Assembly: GCF_009765705.1 (NCBI RefSeq)
Contig: NZ_LMUX01000020.1
Span: 268,291 to 332,290, forward strand
Reading direction: 5' to 3'
DNA length: 64,000 bases
Source: Burkholderia sp. L27(2015)
Lineage (GTDB): Bacteria > Pseudomonadota > Gammaproteobacteria > Burkholderiales > Burkholderiaceae
The translations under genes and the position numbers were made by a program. Shown here piece after piece: positions 9,013 to 18,306 of this stretch; position 1 is the stretch's first letter; each line of letters starts with the position of its first letter. The notes under the pieces are model-generated. The model saw nothing but the letters and a program-made list of their open reading frames with translations, was not told the origin of the DNA and made no database searches.

Positions 9013-10398
9013 ATGTCGCAAACCCCCACCGCCACGCCGCCGGCTGCCGCGAACGCCGCACCCAAGGTCGGCTTTGTCTCGCTCGGCTGCCCGAAAGCAC
9101 TGGTCGATTCCGAACAGATCATCACCCAGCTGCGTGCCGAGGGTTACCAGATTTCCGGCTCTTATGACGGGGCAGACATCGTCGTCGTCAACACCTGCGG
9201 ATTTATCGACGAGGCTGTGCAGGAAAGTCTCGACGCGATAGGCGAGGCGCTGCACGAAAACGGCCGCGTGATCGTTACGGGTTGCCTGGGCGCCAAGACG
9301 GGCACGAGCGGCAACAACCTGATCTCGGAAGTGCATCCCAAGGTCTTGGCAGTCACCGGTCCGCACGCGCTCGGTGAGGTGATGCAGGCGGTCCACCAGC
9401 ATCTGCCCAAGCCGCATGACCCGTTTATCGATCTGGTGCCGGCCGCCGGCATCAAGCTCACGCCGCGTCACTACGCCTATCTGAAAATTTCCGAAGGCTG
9501 CAATCATCGCTGCACGTTTTGCATCATCCCGTCGATGCGTGGCGACCTCGTCTCGCGGCCGGTCGCGGACATCATGCTCGAAGCGGAAAATCTGTTCAAA
9601 GCGGGCGTGAAGGAATTGCTGGTGATTTCGCAGGACACCAGTGCCTACGGCGTCGACGTCAAATTCCGCATGGGCTTCTGGAACGGGCGTCCGGTACGCA
9701 CGCGCATGACGGAACTGGTCACCGCGTTGGGCGAACTCGCGGCGCAATATGGCGCCTGGATACGATTGCATTATGTGTATCCGTATCCGCACGTCGACGA
9801 AATCATCCCGTTGATGGCGCAGGGCCTGATCCTGCCCTATCTGGACGTGCCATTCCAGCATGCCCACCCCGACGTCCTGAAGCGGATGAAGCGTCCGGCC
9901 AACGCGGAAAAGACGCTAGAGCGCGTTCAGCAATGGCGCGAAATATGTCCGGATCTCGCGATCCGCAGCACGTTCATTGCCGGATTTCCGGGAGAGACTG
10001 AAGCGGAATTCGAAACGCTGCTCGAATTCATCCGTCATGCGGAGCTCGACCGGGTCGGCTGCTTCGCTTATTCGCCGGTCGACGGTGCGGCAGCTAACGA
10101 GTTGCCGGGCGCATTGCCTGATGCCTTGCGCGACGAACGCCGCGCCCGTTTCATGGAAGTGGCGGAAGCGGTCTCGGCCAAGCGCATGCAGCGCAAGATC
10201 GGCTCGACGCTCAAGGTGCTGGTCGACGAAGTGACCGCCGAAGGCGGCGTCGCGCGTTCATACGCGGACGCGCCGGAAATCGACGGCGTGGTGTATATCG
10301 AGCCGTCGCGCAAGGCCTCGAAGCGTTATAAGGTCGGCGAATTCGTCAACGTCAAAATCACCGGCGCCGACGGCCACGATCTGTGGGGCGAGCTTTAA
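9013..10398 (+). CDS. rimO: Ribosomal protein S12 methylthiotransferase RimO
   Basis: RimO is a radical-SAM enzyme that adds a methylthio group to an Asp of ribosomal protein S12. The N-terminal MTTase domain has [16 protein letters not shown]. The radical SAM cluster is [18 protein letters not shown], with Cys163, Cys167 and Cys170. A C-terminal TRAM domain ends in [11 protein letters not shown]. Length (461) is normal. It follows phaR by 108 bp in the same direction, the standard Burkholderia order, and may have its own promoter. Confidence 0.97.
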   Translation: MSQTPTATPPAAANAAPKVGFVSLGCPKALVDSEQIITQLRAEGYQISGSYDGADIVVVNTCGFIDEAVQESLDAIGEALHENGRVIVTGCLGAKTGTSGNNLISEVHPKVLAVTGPHALGEVMQAVHQHLPKPHDPFIDLVPAAGIKLTPRHYAYLKISEGCNHRCTFCIIPSMRGDLVSRPVADIMLEAENLFKAGVKELLVISQDTSAYGVDVKFRMGFWNGRPVRTRMTELVTALGELAAQYGAWIRLHYVYPYPHVDEIIPLMAQGLILPYLDVPFQHAHPDVLKRMKRPANAEKTLERVQQWREICPDLAIRSTFIAGFPGETEAEFETLLEFIRHAELDRVGCFAYSPVDGAAANELPGALPDALRDERRARFMEVAEAVSAKRMQRKIGSTLKVLVDEVTAEGGVARSYADAPEIDGVVYIEPSRKASKRYKVGEFVNVKITGADGHDLWGEL

Positions 10399-10419
10399 GC
10401 CCTCATCTACCGGCCCATG

Positions 10420-10821
10420 TCACTCATCGAGGGGCATGGCGGGGATCGTGTTCGGGTTCATCGGTTTGTTGATCGGCGAATTCACTGGTAACACCTTGAC
10501 CACAGGGCCCTGCGGCGATTTTTCCGTGACGATGTCATACGACAGATCGCCGCGGCAGGTGTGTGCGACCCAGCGCTGCGGCGCCGTGCTGGCGGCCGCG
10601 CCCGGCGTCGCGGGCGGTTTCTCGATGTTGAGCACCGACTCGCAACCGCTGCGCAGTGCGGCGTCGATACGTACCAGGTTGTCGGCCGAATCGCGCGCCG
10701 GTGTCATATCGGGCGGGGCCGGATTGACGTAGGGGATATGGGGCATGCTCATGCTGGGCATATGCAACCAGCTGCATCCGCTTAGCGCCATCAGCATCGA
10801 ACCCGCGGCAACGACCGCCAT
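10420..10821 (-). CDS. Small putative lipoprotein of unknown function
   Basis: I do not recognise a family. From the ATG at 10821 the product is 133 residues with a clear lipoprotein signal (MAVVAAGSMLMALSGC). A Met/Pro/His-rich linker and a domain with two further Cys (RSGCESVLNIEKP, HTCRGDLSYDIV) follow, suggesting a disulfide in the periplasm. It converges with rimO and is divergent from bktB. The frame stays open to 11004, and a TTG near 10870 preceded by GGAAG is an alternative start, but the signal-peptide position favours 10821. Confidence 0.7.
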   Translation of the reverse strand: MAVVAAGSMLMALSGCSWLHMPSMSMPHIPYVNPAPPDMTPARDSADNLVRIDAALRSGCESVLNIEKPPATPGAAASTAPQRWVAHTCRGDLSYDIVTEKSPQGPVVKVLPVNSPINKPMNPNTIPAMPLDE

Positions 10822-11061
10822 ATGTCGCGCGCGCGGCGCAAACGATTTTTCTGCATCGATAAAATCAAACAAATTCGGCACCTTCCAAACAGAGAACGGT
10901 TTAAGCAGCAAATGCGGCAGCAAATGCGCCTTGGGCACGGCTGCGCGAGCCGTCATCATACCGCGTCGGCTCGGGCATACGCTGCGGCGTTCGTAATGCT
11001 GCACTAGAGCATACGGGCCGGTATACTCGGCCTAACAGCACAGGCCCTCAAGGAGAACACT

Positions 11062-12243
11062 ATGCAGCGCGAAGTGGTGGTAGTCAGCGGCGTACGCACC
11101 GCGGTCGGAGACTTTGGCGGCAGCCTCAAAGATTTATCGCCGACGGATCTGGGCGCGCGCGTGGTGCGCGAAGCCTTGGCCCGAGCCCAAGTGTCTGGCG
11201 ATGACGTCGGACACGTCGTATTCGGCCACGTCATCAACACCGAACCGAAGGACATGTACCTGGCACGCGTAGCGGCGCTGAATGGCGGCGTCGGTCAGCA
11301 TGTTCCGGCGCTCACGCTCAACCGACTGTGCGGCTCCGGCCTGCAGGCTGTCATCAGCGCGGCGCAGGCGATTTTACTCGGCGATGCCGATATCGCGATT
11401 GCGGGTGGTGCCGAAAGCATGAGCCGCGCCCCTTACATCATGCCCGACGCACGCTTTGGCGCGCGTATGGGCGAGTCCCGCATGATCGACATGATGTTGG
11501 GTGCGCTGCATGACCCGTTCGATGCCATCCATATGGGGGTGACCGCCGAGAATATCGCCGAGCGTTACAGCATTTCGCGCGATGTTCAGGATGCGCTCGC
11601 GCTCGAATCGCATCGGCGCGCGGCGCATGCGATCGAGAGCGGTTATTTCAAAGAACAGATCCTGCCGATCACGCTCAAATCCAAAAAAGGCGAAACGCTG
11701 TTCGATACCGACGAGCATGTGCGCGGTGCGACTACGATTGCCGATCTAAGCAAGCTTAGGCCGGCGTTCAAGAAAGACGGCAGCGTGACGGCCGGCAATG
11801 CGTCGGGCTTGAACGACGCAGCAGCGGCACTGGTGTTGATGGAGCGGCAAGTTGCCGAAGCACGCGGTTTGAAGCCGCTGGCGCGGCTGGTTTCCTATGG
11901 CCATGCGGGCGTCGATCCGAAATTCATGGGCCTGGGGCCGATACCGGCTACGCGCGCTGCGCTGGAGCGCGCCAAGCTCAGCGTCGGCGATCTCGACGTG
12001 ATCGAAGCCAATGAGGCATTTGCCGCGCAAGCGTGCGCGGTCACACAAGACCTCGGTCTCGATCCGAAACGGGTCAACCCGAATGGCTCCGGTATCTCGC
12101 TGGGGCACCCGATCGGCGCCACCGGTGCGTTGATTACCGTCAAGGCGCTCTATGAACTGCAACGCACGGCTGGCCGGTACGCACTCGTGACGATGTGCAT
12201 CGGCGGTGGCCAAGGTATCGCTGCAATTTTCGAGCGCGTGTGA
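11062..12243 (+). CDS. bktB: Beta-ketothiolase BktB-like acetyl-CoA acyltransferase
   Basis: A second 393-residue thiolase with nucleophile Cys90 (NRLCGSGLQAV), [22 protein letters not shown] and CIGGGQGIAA. C. necator BktB also has its nucleophile at Cys90 and accepts longer substrates, supporting C5 monomers for PHBV. The location beside the pha genes agrees with that role. A strong ribosome site (AAGGAGAAC) precedes the ATG. Substrate range is inferred, not visible. Confidence 0.88.
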   Translation: MQREVVVVSGVRTAVGDFGGSLKDLSPTDLGARVVREALARAQVSGDDVGHVVFGHVINTEPKDMYLARVAALNGGVGQHVPALTLNRLCGSGLQAVISAAQAILLGDADIAIAGGAESMSRAPYIMPDARFGARMGESRMIDMMLGALHDPFDAIHMGVTAENIAERYSISRDVQDALALESHRRAAHAIESGYFKEQILPITLKSKKGETLFDTDEHVRGATTIADLSKLRPAFKKDGSVTAGNASGLNDAAAALVLMERQVAEARGLKPLARLVSYGHAGVDPKFMGLGPIPATRAALERAKLSVGDLDVIEANEAFAAQACAVTQDLGLDPKRVNPNGSGISLGHPIGATGALITVKALYELQRTAGRYALVTMCIGGGQGIAAIFERV

Positions 12244-12245
12244 CC

Positions 12246-12704
12246 ATGGCAGTATCGTTGACGATGTGGAGGAAGCGCCGCGCTGTCGTGTGTGGCGCGT
12301 TATGTGCTCTGTGCCTGCTGGGCGGGTTTTCCGGGGCGGCCGTAGCGCAGGAAGTCAAACCGGGAACGCTCGCGCCCGATCCCGAGTTCGCGCAATTCCC
12401 GCGTTACACCGGCTTGATCGGCTCGCGCAAAGTCGAACTGCTGCTCGGCCCGAAAACCGATGAACCCGAGGGCGTGCATGGCGAATACCATCTGCTCGAC
12501 ACGGGCGAGGTCATCCTGGTGGCCGGCGATCGCGACGGCAACACGCTGGAGCTCGAAGAGTCGGACGACGGTACCCGTATCACCGGCCAATGGGTTGCGC
12601 AATTCAGCAGCATCGGCGGTTTGACGGGCGATCGGACACCCACCGATGGATCGGACCCGCAGCCGCTGACCTTGCATCTGGAACCGCGCTCGGCTACGAA
12701 TTAA
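12246..12704 (+). CDS. Exported protein of unknown function
   Basis: I do not recognise a domain. The ATG at 12246 lies 2 bp after the bktB stop. The 152-residue product has an N-terminal signal peptide with a hydrophobic core and an AVAQ cleavage region, so it is probably periplasmic. The mature part is acidic, with RYTGLIGSRKVELLLGP, GVHGEYHLLDTGEVILVAGD and ITGQWVAQF. These suggest a small beta-rich fold. Tight spacing after bktB implies co-transcription, and metC follows after 18 bp. Confidence 0.75.
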   Translation: MAVSLTMWRKRRAVVCGALCALCLLGGFSGAAVAQEVKPGTLAPDPEFAQFPRYTGLIGSRKVELLLGPKTDEPEGVHGEYHLLDTGEVILVAGDRDGNTLELEESDDGTRITGQWVAQFSSIGGLTGDRTPTDGSDPQPLTLHLEPRSATN

Positions 12705-12722
12705 CTGACTTTAGGACTCGGC

Positions 12723-13934
12723 ATGTCAAACGAATCGCACGATCCCGCAAAACGTGGCTTGCAAGCCGAATTGCAAACGGCACTCTTGCATCACGACGAT
12801 CACCTGACTCCGGGGTGGACGTCATTTGTTCCGCCGGTCACGCGTGCGTCGACGGTAGTTTTCCCGAATCTGGCCGCGGTGCGCGCGCTGCAATGGCGCG
12901 ACGATAGCCAGTGGCGTTACGGCCTGCACGCGACGCCGACCTCGACCATGCTCACTAATCGTCTCGCGCTACTGGAAGGTGGATCGCACGCCTTGTTGCA
13001 GCCGTCGGGACTGTCGTCGATCGTCAACGTCTATTTCGGCATCGTCAAACACGGTGAAGCCGTGCTGATTCCTGACAATGCGTACGGGCCCAACCGCGAG
13101 CTTGGCGATTGGCTCAGCAACGATTTCGGCGTGCAGGTCGACTATTACGATCCGATGATAGGCGCCGGCATCGCGGACCTGATCCGGCCGCAAACGCGCT
13201 TGATCTGGCTCGAATCGCCCGGTTCGGTGACGATGGAGGTGCCCGATATCGACGCGATCACCGCCGTTGCGCGCGCGCGCGGCGTCGTCACGGCGATCGA
13301 CAATACCTATTCGGCCGGTCTGGCCTTCAAACCGTTCGACCATGGCGTCGATATTTCAGTGCAGGCGCTCACCAAGTATCAATCGGGGGCGAGCGATATC
13401 CTGATGGGCGCGACCATTACTGTCGATGCCGACATCCACGCGCGGCTCAAGCGAGCGCGCATGCGCATGGGCATCGGCGTGTCGTCCGATGACTGCTCGC
13501 TGGTGCTGCGCGGTTTGGCCACCATGCAGTTGCGCTTCGATGCGCACGACCGGTCGGCGCTGGCACTGGCGCAGTGGCTCAAAACCCGTCCGGAGATCGC
13601 AGCCGTATTGCATCCGGCGCTGCCCGACTGCCCGGGGCACGAGAATTACAAGCGGGATTTCACCGGCGCGGGTGGTTTGTTCTCGGTCGTCTTCGACGCT
13701 CAATATAGCCCCGCGCAGGTCGACGCGTTTGTCGAAGGGCTGGCGCTTTTCAAGCTGGGCTGGAGTTGGGGCGGCGCGCATAGTCTGGCGATGCCTTACG
13801 ACGTCGCCAGTATGCGCACGGCCTCCCGCTGGCCGCACAAAGGCACGCTGGTGCGTTTCTTCGTGGGTCTTGAAGGGGTGCAGGATTTGCGTGCCGATAT
13901 CGAGCAAAGCCTGGCGATGCAGCTAACGAAATAG
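12723..13934 (+). CDS. metC: Cystathionine beta-lyase (MetC-type PLP enzyme)
   Basis: A 403-residue Cys/Met-metabolism PLP enzyme, expected to cleave cystathionine to homocysteine, pyruvate and ammonia. The PLP lysine is in VQALTKYQSGASDILMG. Other family features are RWRYGLHATPTS near the N-terminus, AIDNTYSAGLAFKP (PLP-contacting Asp) and GLFSVVF near the C-terminus. ALTKYQSG is more typical of beta-lyases than of gamma-synthases. It is the last gene of the bktB run and converges with serB across a repeat. Confidence 0.88.
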   Translation: MSNESHDPAKRGLQAELQTALLHHDDHLTPGWTSFVPPVTRASTVVFPNLAAVRALQWRDDSQWRYGLHATPTSTMLTNRLALLEGGSHALLQPSGLSSIVNVYFGIVKHGEAVLIPDNAYGPNRELGDWLSNDFGVQVDYYDPMIGAGIADLIRPQTRLIWLESPGSVTMEVPDIDAITAVARARGVVTAIDNTYSAGLAFKPFDHGVDISVQALTKYQSGASDILMGATITVDADIHARLKRARMRMGIGVSSDDCSLVLRGLATMQLRFDAHDRSALALAQWLKTRPEIAAVLHPALPDCPGHENYKRDFTGAGGLFSVVFDAQYSPAQVDAFVEGLALFKLGWSWGGAHSLAMPYDVASMRTASRWPHKGTLVRFFVGLEGVQDLRADIEQSLAMQLTK

Positions 13935-13943
13935 CGGTACGGA

Positions 13944-13999
13944 AACGCTGACTTAGCGCCAAACGCCAGCGCCAAGGCCAACGTCAGCGCCAACGCTTA
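13944..13999. repeat. Irregular tandem repeat between metC and serB
   Basis: Four units beginning AACG(C/T) and rich in AGCGCC, of 12-18 bp, fill the gap between the convergent genes. The last unit includes the serB stop codon (TTA at 13997-13999 on the plus strand). Confidence 0.7.
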
Positions 14000-14836
14000 C
14001 ATAAAAAGCCGCGGTAACGCGTCCAGGCCGACATGGTTGAATGCCACGTCGGCCGCCTTGCGCACCACAGGCTTGGCGCGAAATGCGACCGACAAACCTG
14101 CGACGGCCATCATTTTCAGATCGTTCGATCCATCGCCCATCGCGATCGAGCGTTGCGGCGCGATCCCCAGGTTTGCGCAGATCGAAATCAGCGTATCGGC
14201 TTTCACTTGCGCATCGACGATCTCTCCCAGCACCGCACCGGTCAGTTTTCCGTCGACAATCTCAAGCTCGTTCGCACGGGTGTAATCGAGGCCTAACCGT
14301 TCTTGCAAGCGCTGCGTAAAGAAGGTAAAGCCGCCCGACACGAGCAGGGTTTTGAGTCCTGCGGCACGAGCCTGCGCCAACATGCTTTCGGCGCCAGGAG
14401 AAAGTTTCAGGCGCTCTTCGTACACGCGCTCGAGCACGCTAGCATCCAGCCCGGCGAGCAAGGCGACGCGGCGTCGCAAGCTTTCGTCGAAGTCGGTGAT
14501 CTCACCGCGCATCGCAGCCTCGGTGATCGCCGCCACTTGCGGTTTGACGCCACAATAATCGGCAATTTCGTCTATGCATTCGATCGTGATCAGCGTCGAG
14601 TCCATATCCATCGCGAGCAGGCCATAGTCGCTCAGCGCTTGCGGTTCTATCCACGCGGCATCGAGCCGATGCGTGTCGCAGTAAATGTCGATGTCGACGC
14701 GTTGCTGGGGATCCGCGTCAATGATGCGGAACGCCTCGGCGGCGATGGTTTCGGCTCGGGTGCCGCGCGCGAGTGCGGTCAAGGGGCGGGCGTGCGCAGG
14801 GTCGAGCGCGCTGGCGCTCTGGATTACCAGATTCAT
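13997..14836 (-). CDS. serB: Phosphoserine phosphatase SerB
   Basis: SerB does the last step of serine synthesis. From the ATG at 14836 the product is 279 residues. HAD motif I is MDMDSTLI (Asp77 and Asp79), motif II is LLVSGGFTFF, and motif III/IV is AMGDGSNDLKMM. GLSVAFRAKPVVRKAADVAFNH near the end is typical of SerB. The frame is open to 14878, but the ATG at 14836 begins the conserved sequence MNLVIQ. Confidence 0.95.
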   Translation of the reverse strand: MNLVIQSASALDPAHARPLTALARGTRAETIAAEAFRIIDADPQQRVDIDIYCDTHRLDAAWIEPQALSDYGLLAMDMDSTLITIECIDEIADYCGVKPQVAAITEAAMRGEITDFDESLRRRVALLAGLDASVLERVYEERLKLSPGAESMLAQARAAGLKTLLVSGGFTFFTQRLQERLGLDYTRANELEIVDGKLTGAVLGEIVDAQVKADTLISICANLGIAPQRSIAMGDGSNDLKMMAVAGLSVAFRAKPVVRKAADVAFNHVGLDALPRLFM

Positions 14837-15000
14837 AGTTTCAGGGTCGGCAGTTCGGACAAGCCGCACGCACCCCATGCAGCGATAACGCTATGCACGT
14901 GGATTGCGGGCACAAGGCCCTATTGTAACGACTGCGGGTTCCTTGTCGGAAAATAAGCAACTGCCGGCAATGTTCTGCTTCCAATGTGCAACGTCGGACG

Positions 15001-15040
15001 TCCACCTTCAACCATCCACCTTCAACCATCCAACTTCAAA
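15001..15040. repeat. 14-bp tandem repeat between serB and the GlxA-type regulator
   Basis: Units TCCACCTTCAACCA at 15001 and 15015 are identical. A third, partial and diverged copy starts at 15029. The repeat ends 12 bp before the stop of the minus-strand regulator gene. Confidence 0.9.
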
Positions 15041-15052
15041 CTCCCCGACGCT

Positions 15053-16135
15053 TCATGCGTGCGCCGCGGGTTCTCGATGCTGTGCACGCCAATGAGTCGG
15101 CGGCAGTGGTTCGAATTTCTGCCAAACGCGCCGCATCTGGCGCGCCGAGCCAAAACCCGCACGTTGTGCGACGCGTTCCAGATCCAGGTCGGATTGAGTC
15201 AACAATTCGCGCGCGAGAGCGATGCGTAGGCTGTGCAAATAATCGACCGCTTGCGTGCCGGCGTGATCGCGAAACAAGCGCGCCAGATGGCGTTCGCTGC
15301 TGCATGCGATCGCGGCCAACTCGGCGAGTGTCCAATGTCGCGCCGGCTCTGCCGAAATCGCATCCTGCACCCGGTGCAAGGCAGGATTCATGTGATTGCG
15401 TCCGTTCAACCAGGGCGAGAGCTGGGGATCATGACCGCTGCGCCGGGAATAGACCACCAGATTGCGCGCCACGGTGGCCGCAACCGGCGCGCCGACGAGA
15501 TCCGCCACCATCTGCAGACTCAGATCGATGCCTGCGGTTACGCCGGCACTGGTGCTGATCGGACCGTCGGACACGAACAGGCGATTGTCGAGCACCCGTG
15601 CGCGCGGCGCCAACGCTCTTAGCGCGGCGCAATCGGTGTGATGCGTGGTGCAGTCGCGGTTATCGAGCAGACCCGCGCGAGCGGCAATCAACGCGCCGGT
15701 GCAGATGCACGCGATGCGTCTTGTCGGCGAGGCTTGGTGTTTGAGCCATGCCACGGCGCTAGCCAGTGCCTCGTGCGAGGGGGCTGGCGAGGCCGCCGGA
15801 GTGCGCGATGACGCTGGGGCTGGTGCCGGAACCGGCGTGGGCCACGGCGCCGCCGAGGCCCGAAGCGGCTGGGTGGAATCGACCGTGCCGGTAACGAAGA
15901 TCAACGCATCGGGTTCGATCGCCTCGGGCAGCGGGGCCAAACCACTGAGCGCGAGACCTATCGATGTCGACACCTGGGGGCAGGGGCCGACGTACTTCAA
16001 TTCAAAGCGCAGCGGCACCCCGTCGCGCGTGCTCGGCTGGCAGCGATTCGCCATGGCGAATACCTCGGCCGGTCCAGTCAGATCGAGCAACAAGGTATCC
16101 GGCAGCACTACAAAATAAATCGCAAGCGTACGCAT
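15053..16135 (-). CDS. GlxA-family transcriptional regulator (DJ-1/PfpI domain plus AraC HTH)
   Basis: The 360-residue protein has an N-terminal DJ-1/PfpI-like amidase domain (LLDLTGPAEVF and the nucleophile-elbow region RIACICTGALIAARAG). A C-terminal AraC-type double HTH follows (ARHWTLAELAAIACSSERHLARLFRDHAG and LDLERVAQRAGFGSARQMRRVWQK). Proteins of this build activate metabolic genes, such as arginine or carnitine catabolism. A Pro/Ala/Ser-rich insert of about 30 residues interrupts the first domain around residues 95-125. It is 17 bp downstream of the cysteine hydrolase gene and probably in one operon with it. The ligand is unknown. Confidence 0.88.
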   Translation of the reverse strand: MRTLAIYFVVLPDTLLLDLTGPAEVFAMANRCQPSTRDGVPLRFELKYVGPCPQVSTSIGLALSGLAPLPEAIEPDALIFVTGTVDSTQPLRASAAPWPTPVPAPAPASSRTPAASPAPSHEALASAVAWLKHQASPTRRIACICTGALIAARAGLLDNRDCTTHHTDCAALRALAPRARVLDNRLFVSDGPISTSAGVTAGIDLSLQMVADLVGAPVAATVARNLVVYSRRSGHDPQLSPWLNGRNHMNPALHRVQDAISAEPARHWTLAELAAIACSSERHLARLFRDHAGTQAVDYLHSLRIALARELLTQSDLDLERVAQRAGFGSARQMRRVWQKFEPLPPTHWRAQHREPAAHA

Positions 16136-16152
16136 ACGGGGTACTCGGTGGT

Positions 16153-16722
16153 TTATGCCGCCTTGGAAGCGGCAGCCGGCAAGCTTGCCAGTACCGCATC
16201 GACGGTCATGATGCGCGCGAAGCGGTCAGCCAGCACCAGTTCGGTACGCGCCTTGATTTCCTGCGCGCTATAGGTCACGCCCGAGCCCGCATGGGTCATC
16301 GGGAATGTCAGCGTGGCCTCGGTGATGTAGTCGACTTGATAGCCGTCGTCGGATGCTTGGCGGGTCGTCGTTTCGCAACATTGCTCAGTGCGGATACCGC
16401 TGACGATCAGGCGGCGTATGCCATGGGTGATCAGCCATTGAGGCAGGGCGGTGCCGTTCATCGCGCTGTGGACGGTTTTCTGTATCGTGACCGAAGGTTG
16501 AATCTTGATGCCGTTCAGCGTTTTGACAAAACCGGACGCCAGCGAAAACGGCCCTTGCGGCTCGACGTGGAAAATCTGCACCACCGGTACGCCGCGCGCC
16601 GCACAGCCATCGATCAATTGCTGCTGTTTTTCCAGATAGAGCGGCACGTCGGCGGTCGACCAGTAATGCCGGTTAGGAAAAGATTCTTGTACATCGATTA
16701 CGAGCAGGGCGGTATCGGTCAT
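16153..16722 (-). CDS. Isochorismatase-family cysteine hydrolase
   Basis: The 189-residue protein from MTDTALLVIDVQESF has the isochorismatase-like fold signatures: catalytic Asp in VIDVQ, Lys in IQKTVHSAM, and nucleophile Cys in GIRTEQCCETTTRQASD. This Asp-Lys-Cys triad is that of nicotinamidase and N-carbamoyl amidase relatives, acting in the cytoplasm on an amide substrate that cannot be told from sequence. An alternative ATG at 16737 adds five residues. The GlxA-type regulator follows, which suggests substrate-dependent control. Confidence 0.87.
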   Translation of the reverse strand: MTDTALLVIDVQESFPNRHYWSTADVPLYLEKQQQLIDGCAARGVPVVQIFHVEPQGPFSLASGFVKTLNGIKIQPSVTIQKTVHSAMNGTALPQWLITHGIRRLIVSGIRTEQCCETTTRQASDDGYQVDYITEATLTFPMTHAGSGVTYSAQEIKARTELVLADRFARIMTVDAVLASLPAAASKAA

Positions 16723-16939
16723 TTTGTGTCTCGGCATCAAGTTAAGGAAAAGTACCACACCACCATATTATTCGGCTTATCTCCATGAAACGAGACATGA
16801 GAAAGACGTAAATAGGTCATATTCGGACATCGTTAAAATGAGCGTGGAACGACTCTGCGACACGGTGCCCGCCATCTATCGAAGCGAATGCCGCACGCTC
16901 GCTCTACAATAAGGGACGAAAAAAATAGCTGGAGACACG

Positions 16940-18232
16940 ATGAAATTCCCCCCCGAACGCGCCGCCGAGCTGGTCCGTGATTTCGATTTGCGCAAGCTCG
17001 ATGCCGCCTTCTATGCCGATCCGTTCCCGTACTACCACGCGCTGCGCGAACACGAACCGGTTAAACGCATGCCGGACGGCTCGTATTTCCTGACGCGCTA
17101 TCGAGACATCCAGGCGGTGTACCGGGACGCCGCGACCTTTCGTTCCGACAAGACAGCCGAATTCGCGCCCAAGTACGGCGACACACCGCTGTACGAACAC
17201 CACACCACCAGCCTGGTCTTCAACGATCCTCCGCGCCATACGCGGGTGCGCAAGATCCTATCTGGGGCGCTGACCGTGCGCGCGATCGCGGCGATGGAGC
17301 CAGGGCTGATCCGATTGGTCGATAGCCTGCTCGCGCGCATTGAAGCACGAGCCCAGCGCAGCGAGACGGTCGATCTGATCGAAGACTTCGCCAGCGCGAT
17401 CCCCGTCGAGATCATCGGCAACCTGCTGGATGTGCCGCACCATGAACGCGAACCGCTCAGGGGCTGGTCGCTCGCTATTCTGGGCGCGCTTGAGCCTTCG
17501 CTGACACCGCAGCAGTTCGAGGCCGGCAACACCGCCGTCAGCGAGTTCCTGGCCTATCTCAAGGTGCTGATCGCGGATCGCCGGCTGCGCCCCGGCGATC
17601 CGCAGACCGATATCCTGACGCGCTTGATCGAGGCGGAGCCGGGGCAAGTCGGCGCGGCCGGACCCGACGCGGGGCTCGAGCGGTTGTCCGAAACCGAGCT
17701 GCTGCACAACTGCATTTTCATTTTGAATGCTGGCCACGAAACCACGACCAACCTGATCGGCAACGCGCTGGTGTGCTTGGCACAATGGCCCGCGCAGCGT
17801 GACTTGTTGATAGCGCAGCCGGAGCTGGCTCATTCGGCCATTGAAGAATTTTTACGTTACGAGAGCTCTAACCAGTTGGGCAATCGCATGGCTGCCGTCG
17901 ATACGGTGGTCGGGGGCGTGCCGATCGCGGCCGGCACAGGGCTAACGTTATGCATCGGCGCGGCCAACCGCGATCCCGAGCAATTTGCCGATCCGGACCG
18001 GCTCGATATCACGCGCGAGCACAGCGGGCAGGGCGGGCGCCACCTCGCTTTCGGCTTCGGTATTCATCAATGTGCGGGTATGACGCTGGCACGCCTCGAA
18101 GGGCGCATTGCGATCAGCCGATTTTTGCAGCGCTTTCCTAACTATGTGCTGGAGGGCGAACCGGCGCGTTCGCAGCGAGCGCGCTTTCGCGGCTTCGTCA
18201 GCGTGCCTTGCAAAGCGGGGGTGATTGCTTGA
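16940..18232 (+). CDS. Cytochrome P450
   Basis: A 430-residue soluble bacterial P450. Visible features are the I-helix LNAGHETTTNLI (oxygen-activation Glu/Thr), the K-helix ExxR in IEEFLRYES, and the heme loop FGFGIHQCAGMTLARLEGR with axial Cys378. It lacks a membrane anchor, so it needs separate ferredoxin and reductase partners. None is encoded nearby. GGAGAC precedes the ATG. It stands alone between divergent and convergent minus-strand genes, so the substrate cannot be inferred. Confidence 0.95.
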   Translation: MKFPPERAAELVRDFDLRKLDAAFYADPFPYYHALREHEPVKRMPDGSYFLTRYRDIQAVYRDAATFRSDKTAEFAPKYGDTPLYEHHTTSLVFNDPPRHTRVRKILSGALTVRAIAAMEPGLIRLVDSLLARIEARAQRSETVDLIEDFASAIPVEIIGNLLDVPHHEREPLRGWSLAILGALEPSLTPQQFEAGNTAVSEFLAYLKVLIADRRLRPGDPQTDILTRLIEAEPGQVGAAGPDAGLERLSETELLHNCIFILNAGHETTTNLIGNALVCLAQWPAQRDLLIAQPELAHSAIEEFLRYESSNQLGNRMAAVDTVVGGVPIAAGTGLTLCIGAANRDPEQFADPDRLDITREHSGQGGRHLAFGFGIHQCAGMTLARLEGRIAISRFLQRFPNYVLEGEPARSQRARFRGFVSVPCKAGVIA

Positions 18233-18306
18233 CCGCTTGATCGGACATCGAGGGGCTCGCGCGATGCGAGGAGCCCAACTGCATCAGATGTAAGTTCCTC
18301 GTGGGG

